This document shows, in pieces, positions 1 to 9,369 of a stretch of 34,883 nucleotides of DNA. The position numbers and the translations under genes were made by a program. The DNA is from Bacteroidota bacterium. Its GTDB lineage: Bacteria; Bacteroidota; Bacteroidia; Flavobacteriales_D; Sanyastnellaceae. Numbering within the stretch: the stretch's first letter is position 1; each line of letters opens with the position of its first letter. Where the stretch lies: contig JAQCFW010000019.1 in the NCBI GenBank assembly GCA_027619225.1, positions 1 to 34,883 on the forward strand. Reading direction: 5' to 3'. The notes beneath the pieces were generated by a model, which had not been told where the DNA came from, did not search any database, and saw only the letters and a program-made list of their open reading frames with translations.

Positions 1-885
1 ACAATGCCTTTACATATTCAAAGATGGGGTCAGGTAGAATCCTATAATGATTGGCTTTCTTCTGTTCAGGCGATTAAATATTACAATTACAATAGATTGA
101 ATCCTGCGAGAAATAACGTGGTTAATTCGTTCGGTTTGCCTGGCAGAGTTGATTTGCTTCTTAACGTATTCCCAAATGGTGCAGGTCAAGTGAAGATATC
201 TACGATCGTTCCTGAGACCTTTCCATGGACTGGAGAGTATTTCAAGGGCTGTCCAGTACAAATAGAAGCGTTGCCAAATGAAGGCTTTGGGTTTATTGAA
301 TGGCAAAATAATACTCATATTAATCAAGGCGCTATGGATGCTTACTCTCAAACAGTAAATTTAGAATTACTTGATGAGGATGAGTTTAAAGCGATATTCG
401 AACCATGTCTAAATTCTATTTCTGTTTCAATTCAAAATATTGGTGACCTCTTTATTCCAGTAATAAATGATTCATATATAGTATCCAGTTATGCGTGGTT
501 TTTAGATGGAGTGCTTAAAGGAAATGGTTCTTTTTATACACCTATATCATATGGTGAATATTACCTTGTAGTTGTAATTAATGGTTGCCAATTTCAATCA
601 GACATTTTGGAGTATGATGCCAATGGAATTAACGATATAAATGGTATTCAGATCTCAATCAGCCCTAACCCAGCTTCAGAATATATCATAGTTAAGAAGT
701 ATACAGACGCGAGTTTATCTCTTTCTATTACAGACATTCAGGGACGTAGCACACATATTTCAAATTATCATCTCGACAATATAGACAACAGATTTGACAT
801 CAGTAATTTAAGTAGCGGAATGTATGAGATTATTCTTGAATCAGATAATGGACAAATCAGTTATCAGAGATTCATTAAAGACTAA
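1..885 (+). CDS. CotH-kinase-type secreted protein, C-terminal part (5' truncated by window edge)
   Basis: The reading frame is open to the left edge, so the internal ATG at base 4 is not taken as the start. The visible 294 residues resemble the C-terminal end of Bacteroidota CotH-kinase (spore-coat-H-like) surface proteins: a W-containing helical stretch (HIQRWG...YNDWLSSV), then a beta-rich segment with VFPNGAGQVKISTI, PWTGEYFKGCPV and GFGFIEWQNN. The last ~75 residues are a type A T9SS sorting domain (ISISPNPASEYIIV, then LSITDIQG, then ISNLSSGMYEIILES), so the protein is exported by T9SS and anchored or released at the cell surface. The kinase-like domain would lie upstream of the window. 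It converges on the GH16 gene with only 5 bp between the stop codons. The CotH assignment rests on remembered family pattern; the sorting domain is clear. Confidence 0.72.
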   Translation, partial: TMPLHIQRWGQVESYNDWLSSVQAIKYYNYNRLNPARNNVVNSFGLPGRVDLLLNVFPNGAGQVKISTIVPETFPWTGEYFKGCPVQIEALPNEGFGFIEWQNNTHINQGAMDAYSQTVNLELLDEDEFKAIFEPCLNSISVSIQNIGDLFIPVINDSYIVSSYAWFLDGVLKGNGSFYTPISYGEYYLVVVINGCQFQSDILEYDANGINDINGIQISISPNPASEYIIVKKYTDASLSLSITDIQGRSTHISNYHLDNIDNRFDISNLSSGMYEIILESDNGQISYQRFIKD

Positions 886-890
886 TGTAG

Positions 891-2078
891 TTACTGAAAA
901 ACCCTAACGTAATCAATGGCCATATATACCGGGAACAATGTTGACTCATCCGGATATCCAGGCCAATTGCCCCCAACAGCTACGTTCAAAATAAAGAAGA
1001 AGTCTTCGTTGAAAGGATATGCTTGACCATTCATCTGTGAAGAATTGATGGTGAAAAATTCAACATCATCGAGTAGCCAAGTGATCTGGTTCTCTTGCCA
1101 ATCTATTGAGAACACATGATACTCATCTGCAAATGTATCTGGAAAAGGCAGTGATATACCATTCCCATTTTGTTGATGAACGGAGTTGTTTGCACCCCAA
1201 TGTGTGGTGCCATGAACCCTTCTCGGATTTGCTCCTACAAGCTCCGCAATGTCAATTTCTCCACACGCAGGCCATCCTACGTTTTCAAAGTTTGAACCTA
1301 ACATCCAAATCGCAGGCCATAAGCCTTGACCTATAGGCAGTATCGCACGCACGTCTATACGACCATAGGTGAAGTTCTGTAAACCCTGTGATTTAAGTCT
1401 AGCCGATGTATACTGTCCATTAGATATTTCTCTAGCAACGATAAATAGATTGTCATTTTGCAAATACGAGTTGTCTGCAGTTTGGACATAGTTCTGTGCT
1501 TCATTGTTTCCCCATCCCGAGTTCCCAGTTCCTAGGTCATAAGTCCAATTAGAAGTGTTTATAGCCGTTCCTTCAAACTCGTCAGACCAAACCAATTGCA
1601 TCCCCTCATATGAATCTGCTGACGTATAACCTTCATTCGTCATCTCTACTTCGGAGTCATCATTTTTTATTGTACCTGTAGCCTCTTGAACATTGTCTTT
1701 AAGATAGCCATTCGTTGGATTCGTCAGTACGACCTTAAACTGCTCGTCACTTTCAAGATATGTGTCAACAACTATTTCGACAGAGATAATCTTCTCAATT
1801 TCTCCCGGGCTAAACATGACAGCTCCATTACTTGAGATATAATCTTCTCCCTCAGAGGCAGAGATATCCTCGGTGTAATAATCTACGGTAACGACCTCTG
1901 TATTTGGCGAGTCTAGCTTAATTGTGAAATCAAAAATACTGTTGCTTTCATTTTCGTACGCACTTCTATCGTTCAGAAATTTAATTTCTGAATTAAATGG
2001 CTCGATTCCGGAATCCCCACAACTCTCACAACCAGTTAATAGAAGTAATGTAGCTATATATAAAGCAAAGTTTTTCAT
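891..2078 (-). CDS. GH16 endo-beta-1,3-glucanase (laminarinase) lipoprotein with Calx-beta domain
   Basis: Predicted to hydrolyse internal beta-1,3 bonds of laminarin or a related beta-glucan at the cell surface. The upstream in-frame start at 2090 is TTG, so the ATG at 2078 is chosen (395 aa); it gives MKNFALYIATLLLLTGC, a lipoprotein signal with lipobox LTGC. Residues ~27-140 form a Calx-beta-like domain (DFTIKLDSPNTEVVTVDYYT, then EDYISSNGAVMFSPGE). From ~155 to the end is a GH16 domain with LVWSDEFEG, GLWPAIWMLG and the catalytic motif GEIDIAE; nucleophile E274, D276 and acid/base E279 are all present. It ends with FFFILNVAVGGNWPGYP and a final beta strand (AIDYVRVFQ), so the domain is complete. 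Last gene of the minus-strand beta-glucan operon, 21 bp after the PKD lipoprotein. Confidence 0.93.
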   Translation of the reverse strand: MKNFALYIATLLLLTGCESCGDSGIEPFNSEIKFLNDRSAYENESNSIFDFTIKLDSPNTEVVTVDYYTEDISASEGEDYISSNGAVMFSPGEIEKIISVEIVVDTYLESDEQFKVVLTNPTNGYLKDNVQEATGTIKNDDSEVEMTNEGYTSADSYEGMQLVWSDEFEGTAINTSNWTYDLGTGNSGWGNNEAQNYVQTADNSYLQNDNLFIVAREISNGQYTSARLKSQGLQNFTYGRIDVRAILPIGQGLWPAIWMLGSNFENVGWPACGEIDIAELVGANPRRVHGTTHWGANNSVHQQNGNGISLPFPDTFADEYHVFSIDWQENQITWLLDDVEFFTINSSQMNGQAYPFNEDFFFILNVAVGGNWPGYPDESTLFPVYMAIDYVRVFQ

Positions 2079-2099
2079 AGTTTTACCCAAGACAATGAT

Positions 2100-2924
2100 T
2101 TATTGTGATACAAAAATATAGGTAAAAAACCCCTCTGCTTGTGTGCAATCTCCAGTACGTACTGTTGAATGTAAAACCAGTCTTGTCTCGGTAAGCTCTA
2201 CAATATCATATGCGGGACCGGAATCCCATGTTCCAATAAACCAACAGAATTCATCTACAGTTGGGATTATAATTTGATTTTCGCCGCTTGTTCCAGTTCC
2301 TTCAGAGAACAGAAATGTGAGTTCTGGAACGACCAATTCATTGACGACATACCCTTCAAAAGGATTCACAGTCCCTCCATTGTTGTTGTAAATATATCCA
2401 CCATCAAATGTAAATTGATAAGAGTCATCATATTGTTCATCAACCAATCCTCCTTGAGGTGAGCTATACCATGACGTAGAGTATGGGTCTGGTCCTACTG
2501 CAATGGCTGCAATTTCTGATGAAAAGATCCATGTTTTTTGAGTATCACAACCAGTAAGCAGTTCCAGATTGCCCTCACAGGGTAATTCTAAAGTCTGTGA
2601 AATAGAGATGATTTGAGAAGATTGTGACATCCCCCCCGCGTTGTGTACCGTATACGTTACTTCATATTCACCTGCTTGGGGATAAAATGCAGTGTCCGAT
2701 TCCAGTAAAGAAGTAAGCCCATTTCCAAATTCCCAAAGATGAAGAAATGAATCCTCGGAAGATAATCCGCTAAATACGACTCTGTTAGAATCATTTTCAA
2801 GATAACTCCATGAAAATGTTGCACTTGGTCCCTCAGGCAATTCTATCCCATCTTCTTCAGAAGGTGTGCAAGCATAAATGAATACAATGGCAGAAAAAAC
2901 AATAGCTAGGTTAAACTTATTCAT
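2100..2924 (-). CDS. PKD-domain lipoprotein, probable surface glycan-binding protein
   Basis: 274 aa. It starts at an ATG and carries a lipoprotein signal (MNKFNLAIVFSAIVFIYAC). Residues ~33-108 form a PKD domain (FSWSYLEN, then WEFGNGLTS, then YPQAGEYEVTYTVHNAGG). Residues ~118-274 are a beta-rich domain with a LTGCDTQKTWIF opening and aromatic-rich strands, ending CWFIGTWDSGPAYDIVELTETRL. PKD lipoproteins in this position (directly after SusD, before a GH16) are usual in laminarin utilisation loci and serve as surface glycan-binding proteins analogous to SusE/SusF. The start abuts the SusD stop (1 bp between), so the two are translationally coupled. The binding role is inferred from position; no catalytic motif is visible. 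Confidence 0.78.
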   Translation of the reverse strand: MNKFNLAIVFSAIVFIYACTPSEEDGIELPEGPSATFSWSYLENDSNRVVFSGLSSEDSFLHLWEFGNGLTSLLESDTAFYPQAGEYEVTYTVHNAGGMSQSSQIISISQTLELPCEGNLELLTGCDTQKTWIFSSEIAAIAVGPDPYSTSWYSSPQGGLVDEQYDDSYQFTFDGGYIYNNNGGTVNPFEGYVVNELVVPELTFLFSEGTGTSGENQIIIPTVDEFCWFIGTWDSGPAYDIVELTETRLVLHSTVRTGDCTQAEGFFTYIFVSQ

Positions 2925-2925
2925 T

Positions 2926-4446
2926 TTAGTATCCTGGATTTTGAATTAATAATCCTCCTGACAGAGATATCTCAGCCAAAGGAATAGGGAATAACTCATG
3001 AGTCCCTGCCACAAAGCCTTCCTCCCCAAGAATTTGCTGACCTCGATTTTGACGGACAATATCGAAGAAGCGATGCCCCTCTAGCCCTAATTCTACGCGG
3101 CGTTCATGATATATCGCTTCTAGAAGATAAGGTCCTCCTGCGGAAACATCTGGTAGAATCGAAAGATCACCACCTCTTGCCCTAGATCTGACCTCATTAA
3201 TCATTTCAAGGGCAATTCCAGTTGCACCTGTATGATATGCAGCCTCAGCCCTAAGAAGCAAAATATCAGCGTATCTAATGACTCTATCGTTTGCTAATCC
3301 ATTGGGATTTGGATCTCCTAGAGCATCTGATTCTTCTGCAGCAGTGTTAAAATATTTTTTACAGTAGTATAAGTGTGGCATTCCTGTAGCTTCGAGTGTG
3401 AAAGGACCACGATCACCCATCAAATCTCCAACTTGAAATATAGATGCATTAAGTCTGGGGTCCGAATTTTCAAATTCATCAACGAAATTTTGTGTTGGGA
3501 TGTTAAATCCATATCCACCAAATTGACCTCTTGCTCTTTGAAATACATTTGTAAAAGTACCCTCCAATTGGTTGCCCCAATTACCCCCGGAACCATTCAT
3601 ATATTGAATCTCCCAAATAGATCCTGAACCATTTTCGCCTAAAGTGGTAAAAATGTTAGCGTAATTCAGATCTAAGAAATATTCGCCTGAATTGTATATA
3701 TCATCAGCTACAGCCATTGCATCATCCCATTTCTCCTGATATACATATGACTTTAATAGCAGACTTGCGGCTGCGCCCCAATTTGCTCTTCCTGTTTCGC
3801 TTAATGGCCTCTCGCTTCTTCTGGGTAAAGCTAACATTGCTTGAGATAAGTCATCTTCAATGAATGACCAAGTTTGTTCTGCTGTAGATTTTGCTTGTTG
3901 ATACTCACTAGGAGCGAGTAACTGATCAATCAGTGGTACTCCACCAAACATGGTTGTAAGGTTAAAATACCAGTAAGCCCTGATAAATCTAATCTCACCC
4001 AGTAACATATCCTTGGTATCACTATCCATATCAATTCCTGGTATGTTCTCAAGTGCTATGTTGCAGTAAGCAATACCTTTATAAGCCGTTTGCCACTCTC
4101 CTAAAACCAGTTTACTATCACTTGTACCTTGGAATAATTCAAATTTTAATAAATCTGGCTCGTCTCCATCACTAGAACCTCCTTTATCAGTGTCATCTGA
4201 AACAACATCTCCAAAGTACCATCTAAAATGAGGAGATAAACCACCTAAGCCTTGAAGGGGAGATACTTCTTGTTGGAGATTGTTATAGCAGGCGATGGTT
4301 GCAGATATTGCATCATCTTCATTTTGATAAAAGTTGGCTTCTGTAGATCCTACTAATGGATTAATTTCAAGGAAGTCCTTTTTGCAAGAAACCAAAGAGA
4401 TTATAAGGGCAAAAATTATGCTATTATATGTAATTATTTGTTTCAT
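2926..4446 (-). CDS. susD: RagB/SusD family outer-membrane glycan-binding lipoprotein
   Basis: Surface lipoprotein that captures oligosaccharide and acts as the lid on the SusC transporter. The in-frame codon at 4455 is TTG; the ATG at 4446 (506 aa) gives MKQIITYNSIIFALIISLVSC, with lipobox LVSC. Family hallmarks in order: DFLEINPLVGSTEANFYQNEDDA near the N terminus, IRFIRAYWYFNLTTMFGGVPLI at ~150, the TPR-like helical core, then the C-terminal VIRYADILLLRAEAAYHTG, EVRSRARGG and IYHERRVELGLEGHRFFDIVR. Length is typical. It lies 9 bp after the SusC stop and 1 bp before the PKD lipoprotein, so it belongs to the same operon. Confidence 0.97.
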   Translation of the reverse strand: MKQIITYNSIIFALIISLVSCKKDFLEINPLVGSTEANFYQNEDDAISATIACYNNLQQEVSPLQGLGGLSPHFRWYFGDVVSDDTDKGGSSDGDEPDLLKFELFQGTSDSKLVLGEWQTAYKGIAYCNIALENIPGIDMDSDTKDMLLGEIRFIRAYWYFNLTTMFGGVPLIDQLLAPSEYQQAKSTAEQTWSFIEDDLSQAMLALPRRSERPLSETGRANWGAAASLLLKSYVYQEKWDDAMAVADDIYNSGEYFLDLNYANIFTTLGENGSGSIWEIQYMNGSGGNWGNQLEGTFTNVFQRARGQFGGYGFNIPTQNFVDEFENSDPRLNASIFQVGDLMGDRGPFTLEATGMPHLYYCKKYFNTAAEESDALGDPNPNGLANDRVIRYADILLLRAEAAYHTGATGIALEMINEVRSRARGGDLSILPDVSAGGPYLLEAIYHERRVELGLEGHRFFDIVRQNRGQQILGEEGFVAGTHELFPIPLAEISLSGGLLIQNPGY

Positions 4447-4455
4447 GTTGCGCAA

Positions 4456-7400
4456 TTAAAATGAGACGTTTAATCCACCCATAAATATTCGTGGGGAAGG
4501 GTAGAATCCTCTGTCTATGGCTATCTCCAATGTTCCCCTGGAACCTATCTCAGGATCCAATCCGGAATAGTTAGTAAAGGTTAATAGGTTCTGAGCTGAG
4601 ACGTAAATTCGCACACTTGAGGCTCCTATCTGCTTAGAGGATTTATTATTTAAAGTGTACCCTATCTGGAGATTTTTAATCCTGAAATAAGATCCATCTT
4701 CAACAAATCGATCAGACACTCTATTGTTTTGGTTAGGGTCTGAATGAGATATCCTAGGATACTCATTCGTAGATCCTTCACCAGTCCATCTCTCTAACGC
4801 TGATATTGGAAGATTCGTCGTGTTTAAGTCATATCTAAAAATACCATTGTATATATCGTTTCCTTGAGAGCCTTGAAGAAAAACACTTAAATCGAAAGAT
4901 TTATATTTCAGTTCACAATTCATAGCATATGTGAAGTCTGGATGAGGATTCCCGATCATCACTTTATCCTCACCATCAATCATTCCATCTGCATTTTGAT
5001 CTACAAAAATAACATCTCCCGCTTGCGCATTAGGTAAAGAAGTGTTTGCTTCAGCTTCTTCATTGGTTTGGAAAATACCTCCCGTCTCATATCCATAGAA
5101 ATATGCTATAGGCAGCCCAATTTCAGTGTATGAAACAAAATCACCTGCTCCAAACACATTGCCACTTGAAATAGGCTGTCCACCCTCTCCCAATCCAGTG
5201 ACTTCGTTTTTAATGAAAGAAATATTTCCTCCGAGACTATAATTAATAGGATTGTCGTAATTTTTGTAACTAACCTCAAGCTCTATACCTGAGTTTTTTG
5301 CGGATGCTACATTCGTCGCAGATGGGTTAAATCCAACTACTCCCGGTACAGGCACGACAGCTAACATATCGTTTGTGTTTTTAACAAAATAATCACAAAC
5401 CATATTTAGCTTTCCTTTAAAAAGATCAATATCTACTCCAACATTGGTCTGTTCTACTGTTTCCCATTTCAAATCGGGATTAGAAGTATTAATTGGGCCT
5501 GCTCCGTTGACAATTTGCTGATCTGTTCCGAAAGTATAGTTCAGGCCATTATAAATAATAGAAGTGTAATCAAAGTTTCCAATACCATCAGCATTACCAT
5601 TTCTCCCCCAACTCCCTCTTAGTTTGACAAATTCAATCCAATCTTTTTCAATAACCCATGGCAACTCAGTTAAGTTAAATGCTGCAGAAAAAGATGGAAA
5701 GACACCGTATCTATTGTTTTCCCCAAATTTTGATGACCCATCTCTCCTCACAGTACCTGAGAATGACCACTGATTACCTATTTCGTAATTTGTTCTTATA
5801 AACGTTGATAAGAAAGCAGACTGACTTATCCCACCACTAGATTGAGGTGCTTGTTCTGCAGAATTAATGCTGTTATTTAAAAATGCTTGGTCTGGGTCAT
5901 TCGTAGCTAGGCTATCTCTAACTCCGACAAGATTTGAGTATTCGTTATATAAGGCAGAATACCCAGCTATAATATCTAGTTTATTCCCATTGTTCAGTTC
6001 TTGATCATAGGATACAAGATTTTCCCATTGCCAATTTGTGTATTTATTTTCAGCTTGAATGAGTACATTAGTCTCTCTCCATTCATATGCTGGTCTATTT
6101 GGATCATTAGAGCCAATCCCAAGATCAAATGTTGGCATAAATATCTTTTGAGACCCAAGCGATAAATCAGTTGAGAAAGTTGATTTGTAGGAGAGATTTT
6201 GAAGAATATCATATTCTGCGAAAGCACTTCCAACAAATCTATTCGTAATCCAATTGTCAAATGTATTGGCAATTTGATTTGCAGGATTTGCAATATCTGA
6301 GTCAATGAAATTCGAGTATGAAAAAGTCCCATCTGGGCGGGTCGCAGGGGTGACAGGATCCATATTCAAGGCTCTTACAACAGGAGTTGCGAATTCATTA
6401 TTTTCACCCAAAGCATTGCGGCTAAGATTTGTAAAATTAATGTTCTGTCCCATTCTCAATCGGTCAGAACCATCTTGAGTGGAGGATATTCGAAAGGTAT
6501 ATCTTTCAAACTGACTTTTTTCTCCACCAATTATCCCATCCTGAACAAAATAACTACCCCCCACCGCGGTTGAACTTGATTCCGTACCACTAGTGAAATT
6601 AAAGGCATGGTTCATTATAGGAGCCCTTTCAAAGATTTCCTTTTGCCAATGTGTGCCTTCACCTAAGTCTTCTGGAGACAGCAAATCAGAATATGGTGCA
6701 TAGCCTGCAGCGGATCTGCTTTCGTTCATCAATATTGCATACTCTTCAGCATTTAGCAAAGACATATATTTAGACGGCTCCTGCATTCCATAATAAGTGT
6801 CGTATTTAATTTGAGGCTTCTGATTTTTCCTGCCTTTTTTTGTAGTCACTAGAATCACGCCATTACCTCCTCTAGCACCATATATAGCTGCAGATGCAGC
6901 ATCTTTTAAAACAGTTATAGATTCAATATCTGAAGCATTTAAATAATCTATTCCAAAACTAGGAATACCATCGACTACAAATAATGGCTCAGAATTGTTA
7001 AGAGAACCAGTACCACGTATTCTAATAGATTGAGTACTACCGGGCTGTCCAGAATTTTGTGATACTTGTACTCCAGAAGTTCTACCTTGAAGTGCTTGTT
7101 CAGTCCTTAATACAGGAAGGGAAGTGATTTCTTTTGTCCCTATAGTTGCTACTGCTCCAGAAATTTTACTTCTTTCTTGATTACCATATCCCATAACAAC
7201 AGCTTCTTCTAGTCCAGCAACATCTAGTTTAAGTTCTATATTAATTACCTTAACATCTGTCGGTGATTCAGATTCTATCGTAATCTCCTGTTTAATATAT
7301 CCAATAGATGTGAATAGGAGAACTGGTGATGTTGTAGAAGTTGTAATTGAATAATTACCATTGGAATCTGTGAAAACACCATTGTATGTGTTTTTCTCTA

Positions 7401-7545
7401 AAACAGTTACTCCGGGCAGGCTTTCTCCACTAATTAAATCTTTTACTACTCCTGAAATTTTGACATTTTGTCCAATAATCTGGGATGAAAAACAGAATAA
7501 GAAAAAGGCAATAAATATTTTATTAATCATTTTTAATGGCGTCAT
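4456..7545 (-). CDS. susC: SusC/RagA family TonB-linked outer-membrane transporter
   Basis: TonB-dependent porin of ~1029 aa that imports oligosaccharides across the outer membrane with SusD. The signal peptide is MINKIFIAFFLFCFSSQIIGQ if translation begins at the second ATG (7530); the upstream ATG at 7545 overlaps the previous stop as ATGA. Domains: carboxypeptidase-D regulatory-like N-terminal domain (residues ~28-110: KISGVVKDLISGESLPGVTV, then FTDSNGNYSI); a TonB-box-like VVMGYGNQERSKISGAV; a plug with the family signature LQGRTSGVQVSQNSGQPG, then IRIRGTGSLNNSEPLFVVDG; and a 22-strand barrel ending in a terminal aromatic (GGLNVSF). The substrate is inferred to be beta-1,3-glucan from the GH16 and GH3 neighbours. 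Confidence 0.97.
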   Translation of the reverse strand: MTPLKMINKIFIAFFLFCFSSQIIGQNVKISGVVKDLISGESLPGVTVLEKNTYNGVFTDSNGNYSITTSTTSPVLLFTSIGYIKQEITIESESPTDVKVINIELKLDVAGLEEAVVMGYGNQERSKISGAVATIGTKEITSLPVLRTEQALQGRTSGVQVSQNSGQPGSTQSIRIRGTGSLNNSEPLFVVDGIPSFGIDYLNASDIESITVLKDAASAAIYGARGGNGVILVTTKKGRKNQKPQIKYDTYYGMQEPSKYMSLLNAEEYAILMNESRSAAGYAPYSDLLSPEDLGEGTHWQKEIFERAPIMNHAFNFTSGTESSSTAVGGSYFVQDGIIGGEKSQFERYTFRISSTQDGSDRLRMGQNINFTNLSRNALGENNEFATPVVRALNMDPVTPATRPDGTFSYSNFIDSDIANPANQIANTFDNWITNRFVGSAFAEYDILQNLSYKSTFSTDLSLGSQKIFMPTFDLGIGSNDPNRPAYEWRETNVLIQAENKYTNWQWENLVSYDQELNNGNKLDIIAGYSALYNEYSNLVGVRDSLATNDPDQAFLNNSINSAEQAPQSSGGISQSAFLSTFIRTNYEIGNQWSFSGTVRRDGSSKFGENNRYGVFPSFSAAFNLTELPWVIEKDWIEFVKLRGSWGRNGNADGIGNFDYTSIIYNGLNYTFGTDQQIVNGAGPINTSNPDLKWETVEQTNVGVDIDLFKGKLNMVCDYFVKNTNDMLAVVPVPGVVGFNPSATNVASAKNSGIELEVSYKNYDNPINYSLGGNISFIKNEVTGLGEGGQPISSGNVFGAGDFVSYTEIGLPIAYFYGYETGGIFQTNEEAEANTSLPNAQAGDVIFVDQNADGMIDGEDKVMIGNPHPDFTYAMNCELKYKSFDLSVFLQGSQGNDIYNGIFRYDLNTTNLPISALERWTGEGSTNEYPRISHSDPNQNNRVSDRFVEDGSYFRIKNLQIGYTLNNKSSKQIGASSVRIYVSAQNLLTFTNYSGLDPEIGSRGTLEIAIDRGFYPSPRIFMGGLNVSF

Positions 7546-9143
7546 TTAGACTTGATAAGTCTAATAGAATTAGATTGTATCTCTGTAATTACAGTTAGTA
7601 TATATAATCCAGAATCGTAAGAACTCAGATCAAGAACTTCCTGTTCAGCAGATCCGCTTATCTCTTTTCTTAGGATTGTTTTTCCAGCGATATCATTTAT
7701 GAGTAACACTTTATTTAACTGATTATTTCCATTGAACTTTAATGTAGTAAAGTCAGCTGTTACAGTAGGATAAATGGTAAAAAGTGGTCCGTGATTCTCC
7801 TCAATTAGATTTTCGATCTCACATCCTTCACAAGAATTAAAGCATACTGTTCCGACTTCAAGTTCCGACGCATCCGCATCTACTTCGATGACTCTATTTG
7901 AAAAACCATCGGTCGTTAAAGTACACAGAGCATCTTCGGTAGGGTCGAGACTCTCCGTACCATCCCATCCTCCGTTATTGAACTTGTATTCGTGTACCCC
8001 TGCCGCGAGATCAATCGTCACGTCGTAGACACTGTCTCCATCATCGTCAATCATTTCAACGGATGCTCCATTCCACCCGTCAATGCTTGGTCCTGTAATG
8101 TAAATAGCTCCAAGTATAAATTCTTGACTCATATCCACACTAAACGTTACCGCGACATCGTCTTGCACGGGATCTGTATCACAAGCATCACAAGCGTTAA
8201 AGCAAACAACATCAAGAATTAAGTCTTCGCCTGAAGTTAATTCTATTACTCGGTTTACAAAGATGTTCTCACCATCAATAGTTGACAATGTACATGCGCT
8301 ATCCGCTTCTGTTTCCAATGATTCACTTCCATCCCATCCTCCATTGTTGAATTTATATTCTTGAGTCCCTAGATTTAGCTCTGTGGTGTATGTGTATATT
8401 CCGTCACCATCTGAATCATCCATGATTTCACATGTACCACACCAATTATCGATGATTTGTCCCGTGATGTATACAGGACCAAGGACTGTTTGTTGTGACA
8501 TATCAACTTGAAATGTTACGCTAGCAGAATTTACACATTGTCCGGCAGTATAAGATGTTACTCCACCTTCATTAACAGCAACACAGTCGTTTGAATATGT
8601 AACACCATCACAACCACATACTAAATCTATGACTGTTGGACATACTGCCTCAGGATTTATCAATGACTCATCAACACAAGCGACAGTAGCACTACTGTTA
8701 AGCGTCACATTCGTCAATGTGACTGGAGAATCAAGAGTTGTTACATACAATAGGAATGAACTAAATGTATTGGCTCCTTGAGAAGGGATAGCCACTGTAT
8801 AAGAAGCTTCCTCTGTTCCACTAACGGTGACAGCCACCGTGTTAAAACTTGGTTCAGTATCTGGGTATGGATTATATTCAAACCTAAAATACACTTCAGC
8901 GTCTGTTCCAGCAGTTGCCCCAGTAAATGTTATTTCGCCATCCTCTGAAAAACTCAACGGATAAAGGCTTACATCTTCATTGGCAAAACCTCCCCATGTT
9001 TCAGAACCTGTAGGATTTAAATATGTGTTTCCATCCATCGATGTGCCACCAAAAACTCCTGTGAATACAACATCCGTATTTGTTACTTGAGAAAAAGCGG
9101 TCAGCTGGATAAAGAAAAAAGAGAGAGATAAAAGATATTTCAT
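7542..9143 (-). CDS. T9SS-sorted protein with Kazal-like domain and two tandem CBM-like repeats
   Basis: 533 aa. Signal peptide MKYLLSLSFFFIQLTAFSQ. Residues ~20-150 are a beta-sandwich of the kind seen in PUL-encoded binding proteins (FRFEYNPYPDTEPSFNTVAV). Residues ~165-203 form a Kazal-like domain (CPTVIDLVCGCDGVTYSNDC...YTAGQC). Then come two ~110-residue repeats starting VTFQVDMSQQTVLGPVYITG and VTFSVDMSQEFILGAIYITG; each contains DGDxxY and YKFNNGGWDG, and they resemble starch-binding-type modules. The C terminus (FTIYPTVTADFTTLKFNGN, then LDLSSYDSGLYILTVIT) is a type A T9SS sorting domain. It is the first gene of the SusC operon (ATGA overlap with SusC), so it is probably a secreted laminarin-binding protein. 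The protease-inhibitor role of the Kazal domain is only family knowledge. Confidence 0.75.
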   Translation of the reverse strand: MKYLLSLSFFFIQLTAFSQVTNTDVVFTGVFGGTSMDGNTYLNPTGSETWGGFANEDVSLYPLSFSEDGEITFTGATAGTDAEVYFRFEYNPYPDTEPSFNTVAVTVSGTEEASYTVAIPSQGANTFSSFLLYVTTLDSPVTLTNVTLNSSATVACVDESLINPEAVCPTVIDLVCGCDGVTYSNDCVAVNEGGVTSYTAGQCVNSASVTFQVDMSQQTVLGPVYITGQIIDNWCGTCEIMDDSDGDGIYTYTTELNLGTQEYKFNNGGWDGSESLETEADSACTLSTIDGENIFVNRVIELTSGEDLILDVVCFNACDACDTDPVQDDVAVTFSVDMSQEFILGAIYITGPSIDGWNGASVEMIDDDGDSVYDVTIDLAAGVHEYKFNNGGWDGTESLDPTEDALCTLTTDGFSNRVIEVDADASELEVGTVCFNSCEGCEIENLIEENHGPLFTIYPTVTADFTTLKFNGNNQLNKVLLINDIAGKTILRKEISGSAEQEVLDLSSYDSGLYILTVITEIQSNSIRLIKSK

Positions 9144-9257
9144 GACGATTTAAATTAGTTATGAGAACACGTGAAATAAGGCCAAAAGCATTGTCATACA
9201 ATAAGTTAGACGATATTTTTCAGTTGACAACATCCTGAATAATCATTGTCTTCACAG

Positions 9258-9321
9258 CAAATATAGTTGAACACGAATCTAATATTGTCATTTCACAATA
9301 GTTAATTGTAAAGTGTACAAT
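9258..9321 (-). promoter_or_regulatory. Putative promoter and palindromic operators of the SusC operon
   Basis: The 226-bp gap between GH3 and the SusC operon holds a minus-strand -7-like box TATATTTG (9265-9258), matching TAnnTTTG; no matching -33 TTTG is visible. Just upstream are two inverted repeats, ATTGT-N6-ACAAT (9284-9299) and ATTGTA-N5-TACAAT (9305-9321), with centres about 21 bp apart (two helical turns). A third, shorter ATTGT-N3-ACAAT lies downstream at 9190-9202. The pattern fits a repressor or activator site controlling glucan-induced expression, but no regulator gene is in the window and AT-rich DNA produces such palindromes by chance. Confidence 0.35.
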
Positions 9322-9369
9322 AAGTCTTTGATTCAAGTCTTCAATTCGTATATATCGAAATCGATCTTG

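Noticed and set aside
9001-9201. Open frame upstream of the T9SS-sorted protein
   Set aside because: Overlaps the signal-peptide region of the real gene in another frame and has no family features.
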